Shown here: positions 62,853 through 64,000 of the stretch, one piece after another
How the letters are laid out: each line of letters opens with the position of its first letter
Position numbering within the stretch: the first letter of the stretch is position 1
Source: Roseibium alexandrii DFL-11
GTDB taxonomy: Bacteria > Pseudomonadota > Alphaproteobacteria > Rhizobiales > Stappiaceae
Assembly: GCF_000158095.2 (NCBI RefSeq)
Contig: NZ_CM011002.1
Span: 2,309,228-2,373,227 of the forward strand
DNA: 64,000 nucleotides
Direction: 5' to 3'
Notes under the pieces: generated by a model
What the model saw: only the letters and a program-made list of their open reading frames with translations
The model's database searches: none
What the model was told of the DNA's origin: nothing
Program-made: the position numbers and the translations under genes

Positions 62853-64000
62853 ATGTTGAAGTTTATCCACCGCCCTGTGTTGCGCGTTCTCAAGTTTGCC
62901 GGGTTCACGGTTCTTGGCGGCATCGTCGCGATCATCGCCGTTGCGATCTTCTATTTGAACAGCCTGTCGGATCTGGAGCCCTGGCACACGGTCCACCTCA
63001 ACGAGGATTATTCGGCGGACGGGGCCGTCAGCTCCTTCCCCGACTACCTTGCCATGGAGGACCGCCTGTTTGCCGAACTCCAGGACGAGTTGATTTCCAA
63101 ACTCAGTTTCGGCCCCAAGGATGAAGTCAATCGTTTCCAGCCTGACAGTGTTTCAAATCCGCTGACCTGGCCGTGGAATTGGAACCGGTCGTTCATGATT
63201 GAAACCGAAAGCCCCACTGCGTCCGTCTTATTGCTCCACGGCATGTCGGATTCCCCCTACAGCCTGCGAGAAATAGGGCAATCCTTGCATGAAGCCGGGG
63301 CCAACGTGCTCGGTCTGCGTCTGCCCGGACATGGCACGGCGCCAGCCGGTCTTCTGGAAACCAAAGCAGAGGACATGATTTCCGCGACCGCGCTCGCTGC
63401 CAGGCATTTGAAGGCGATGCAGCCGGACAAACCGCTTTATGCGGTTGGCTACTCCAATGGCGGCGCCCTTTCGGTCGTGCACGCACTCCGGCAGTTGGAG
63501 GACCCGTCTCTTGCGAAAATCGACCGGATTATCCTCTTGTCCCCCGCGATCGGGGTCACACCGGCTGCGGCCTATGCGCCAATCGCCATTCAGCTCGGGC
63601 ACATTCTGGGTGTCCAGCGTCTTGCCTGGAGTTCTCTCGGACCGGAATACGACCCTTACAAATACACGTCCTTTGCCATCAATGCCGGCTATGTCACCCA
63701 TCAGCTGACGATGGAGATCCGATCGCGCATGGATGCGGCCACGGCGGATAGATCGGTTGCCGCTCTGCCACCAATCCTTGGATTCTCATCTGCAGTCGAT
63801 GCGACCGTGATCACCCGGGACATGATTTCAAATCTCTATGCCAAGCTGTCTGACAACGGATCGGAACTGCTCTTGTTCGACACAAATCAGTTTCTCACAA
63901 AACGTCCGTTGCTCTCCGATGATGCGGCAGATTTTCTGGACCCGCTTGTGACAGACACAGCCCGCACCTACACCTTGCGCGTTATCACCAACGAAGAGCC
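62853..64000 (+). CDS. Membrane-anchored alpha/beta hydrolase, 3' end outside window
   Basis: At least 382 codons, running off the right edge. One N-terminal transmembrane helix (about 15-38) anchors it to the inner membrane. The periplasmic hydrolase shows the oxyanion strand VLLLHGMSDSPYSL, nucleophile elbow GYSNGG and an acidic SAVDATV segment; the catalytic His is expected beyond the window. A serine lipase or esterase is the best call. It diverges from the aminotransferase operon with 200 bp between starts. Confidence 0.75.
   Translation, partial: MLKFIHRPVLRVLKFAGFTVLGGIVAIIAVAIFYLNSLSDLEPWHTVHLNEDYSADGAVSSFPDYLAMEDRLFAELQDELISKLSFGPKDEVNRFQPDSVSNPLTWPWNWNRSFMIETESPTASVLLLHGMSDSPYSLREIGQSLHEAGANVLGLRLPGHGTAPAGLLETKAEDMISATALAARHLKAMQPDKPLYAVGYSNGGALSVVHALRQLEDPSLAKIDRIILLSPAIGVTPAAAYAPIAIQLGHILGVQRLAWSSLGPEYDPYKYTSFAINAGYVTHQLTMEIRSRMDAATADRSVAALPPILGFSSAVDATVITRDMISNLYAKLSDNGSELLLFDTNQFLTKRPLLSDDAADFLDPLVTDTARTYTLRVITNEE

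Overview
The window reads as chromosomal DNA of a free-living alphaproteobacterium. GC is high by eye (mid to high fifties percent) and genes are densely packed. The gene families point to Hyphomicrobiales, most plausibly the Stappiaceae (Roseibium/Labrenzia-type marine bacteria): a minCDE operon, a rhizobial-type zinc asparaginase, a TIGR03808-type Tat-exported repeat protein, a UPF0314/DUF2585 protein, a DUF3141 protein beside FabI, and 'DPRVKPEDD'-type intergenic palindromes. The taxonomic call is inference; no database search was possible. No rRNA, tRNA, CRISPR array, transposase or prophage gene was recognised, so the content is mostly housekeeping and accessory metabolism.

Layout. 1-2.3 kb: a GDYXXLXY protein cut by the window edge, then rRNA modification genes rsmC and rsuA. 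2.3-8.4 kb: a gamma-butyrobetaine dioxygenase-like enzyme; an HdeD-like membrane protein divergent from a MarR regulator that is followed by an orphan beta-ketoacyl-ACP synthase, with matching palindromes before marR and before the synthase; a periplasmic rhodanese; an XRE-cupin regulator with a GNAT enzyme. 8.5-15.4 kb: a fabI-DUF3141 operon, then katG divergent from oxyR. 15.4-21.8 kb: two methyltransferases, the second coupled to an unlisted 48-aa membrane ORF, a LysR regulator, a large PAS-GGDEF-EAL protein and an exported alpha/beta hydrolase. 22-31 kb: an orphan ParA-like ATPase, a HlyD/ABC-2 exporter operon, a diheme cytochrome c divergent from a diheme oxidoreductase, an Old Yellow Enzyme divergent from an HxlR regulator, and DUF2585. 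31.7-41.3 kb: prfC, a GNAT, a CadD-like transporter, a CHASE4-like diguanylate cyclase, a DMT transporter divergent from an HxlR regulator, a two-gene membrane operon (MddA-like methyltransferase and DUF4149), a CDGSH protein and minCDE. 41.6-51.6 kb: a small HTH protein, a second DMT transporter, an orphan Imm11-like protein, an amidase, DUF4332 and DUF2780-like genes, a HerA-like ATPase, a CDF transporter, a dipeptidase and a LOG protein. 51.7-64 kb: a DUF1131-like lipoprotein, meaB-pcp, TetR/YHS, a 95-aa protein, a Tat repeat protein, a MASE1 diguanylate cyclase, DDAH divergent from a GNAT with only 12 bp between start codons, an aminotransferase-asparaginase operon, and a truncated membrane-anchored hydrolase.

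Recurrent themes are local regulator/target pairs with visible palindromic operators (MarR/KAS, XRE-cupin, HxlR/DMT, TetR/YHS, OxyR/KatG), three c-di-GMP enzymes, and dispersed intergenic palindromes. The most promising under-described unit is the fabI-DUF3141 operon. Its large protein carries a PHA-synthase-like Cys-Asp-His triad and a histone-like Lys/Ala/Pro tail, and its FabI has a Tyr-to-Phe change near the active site.
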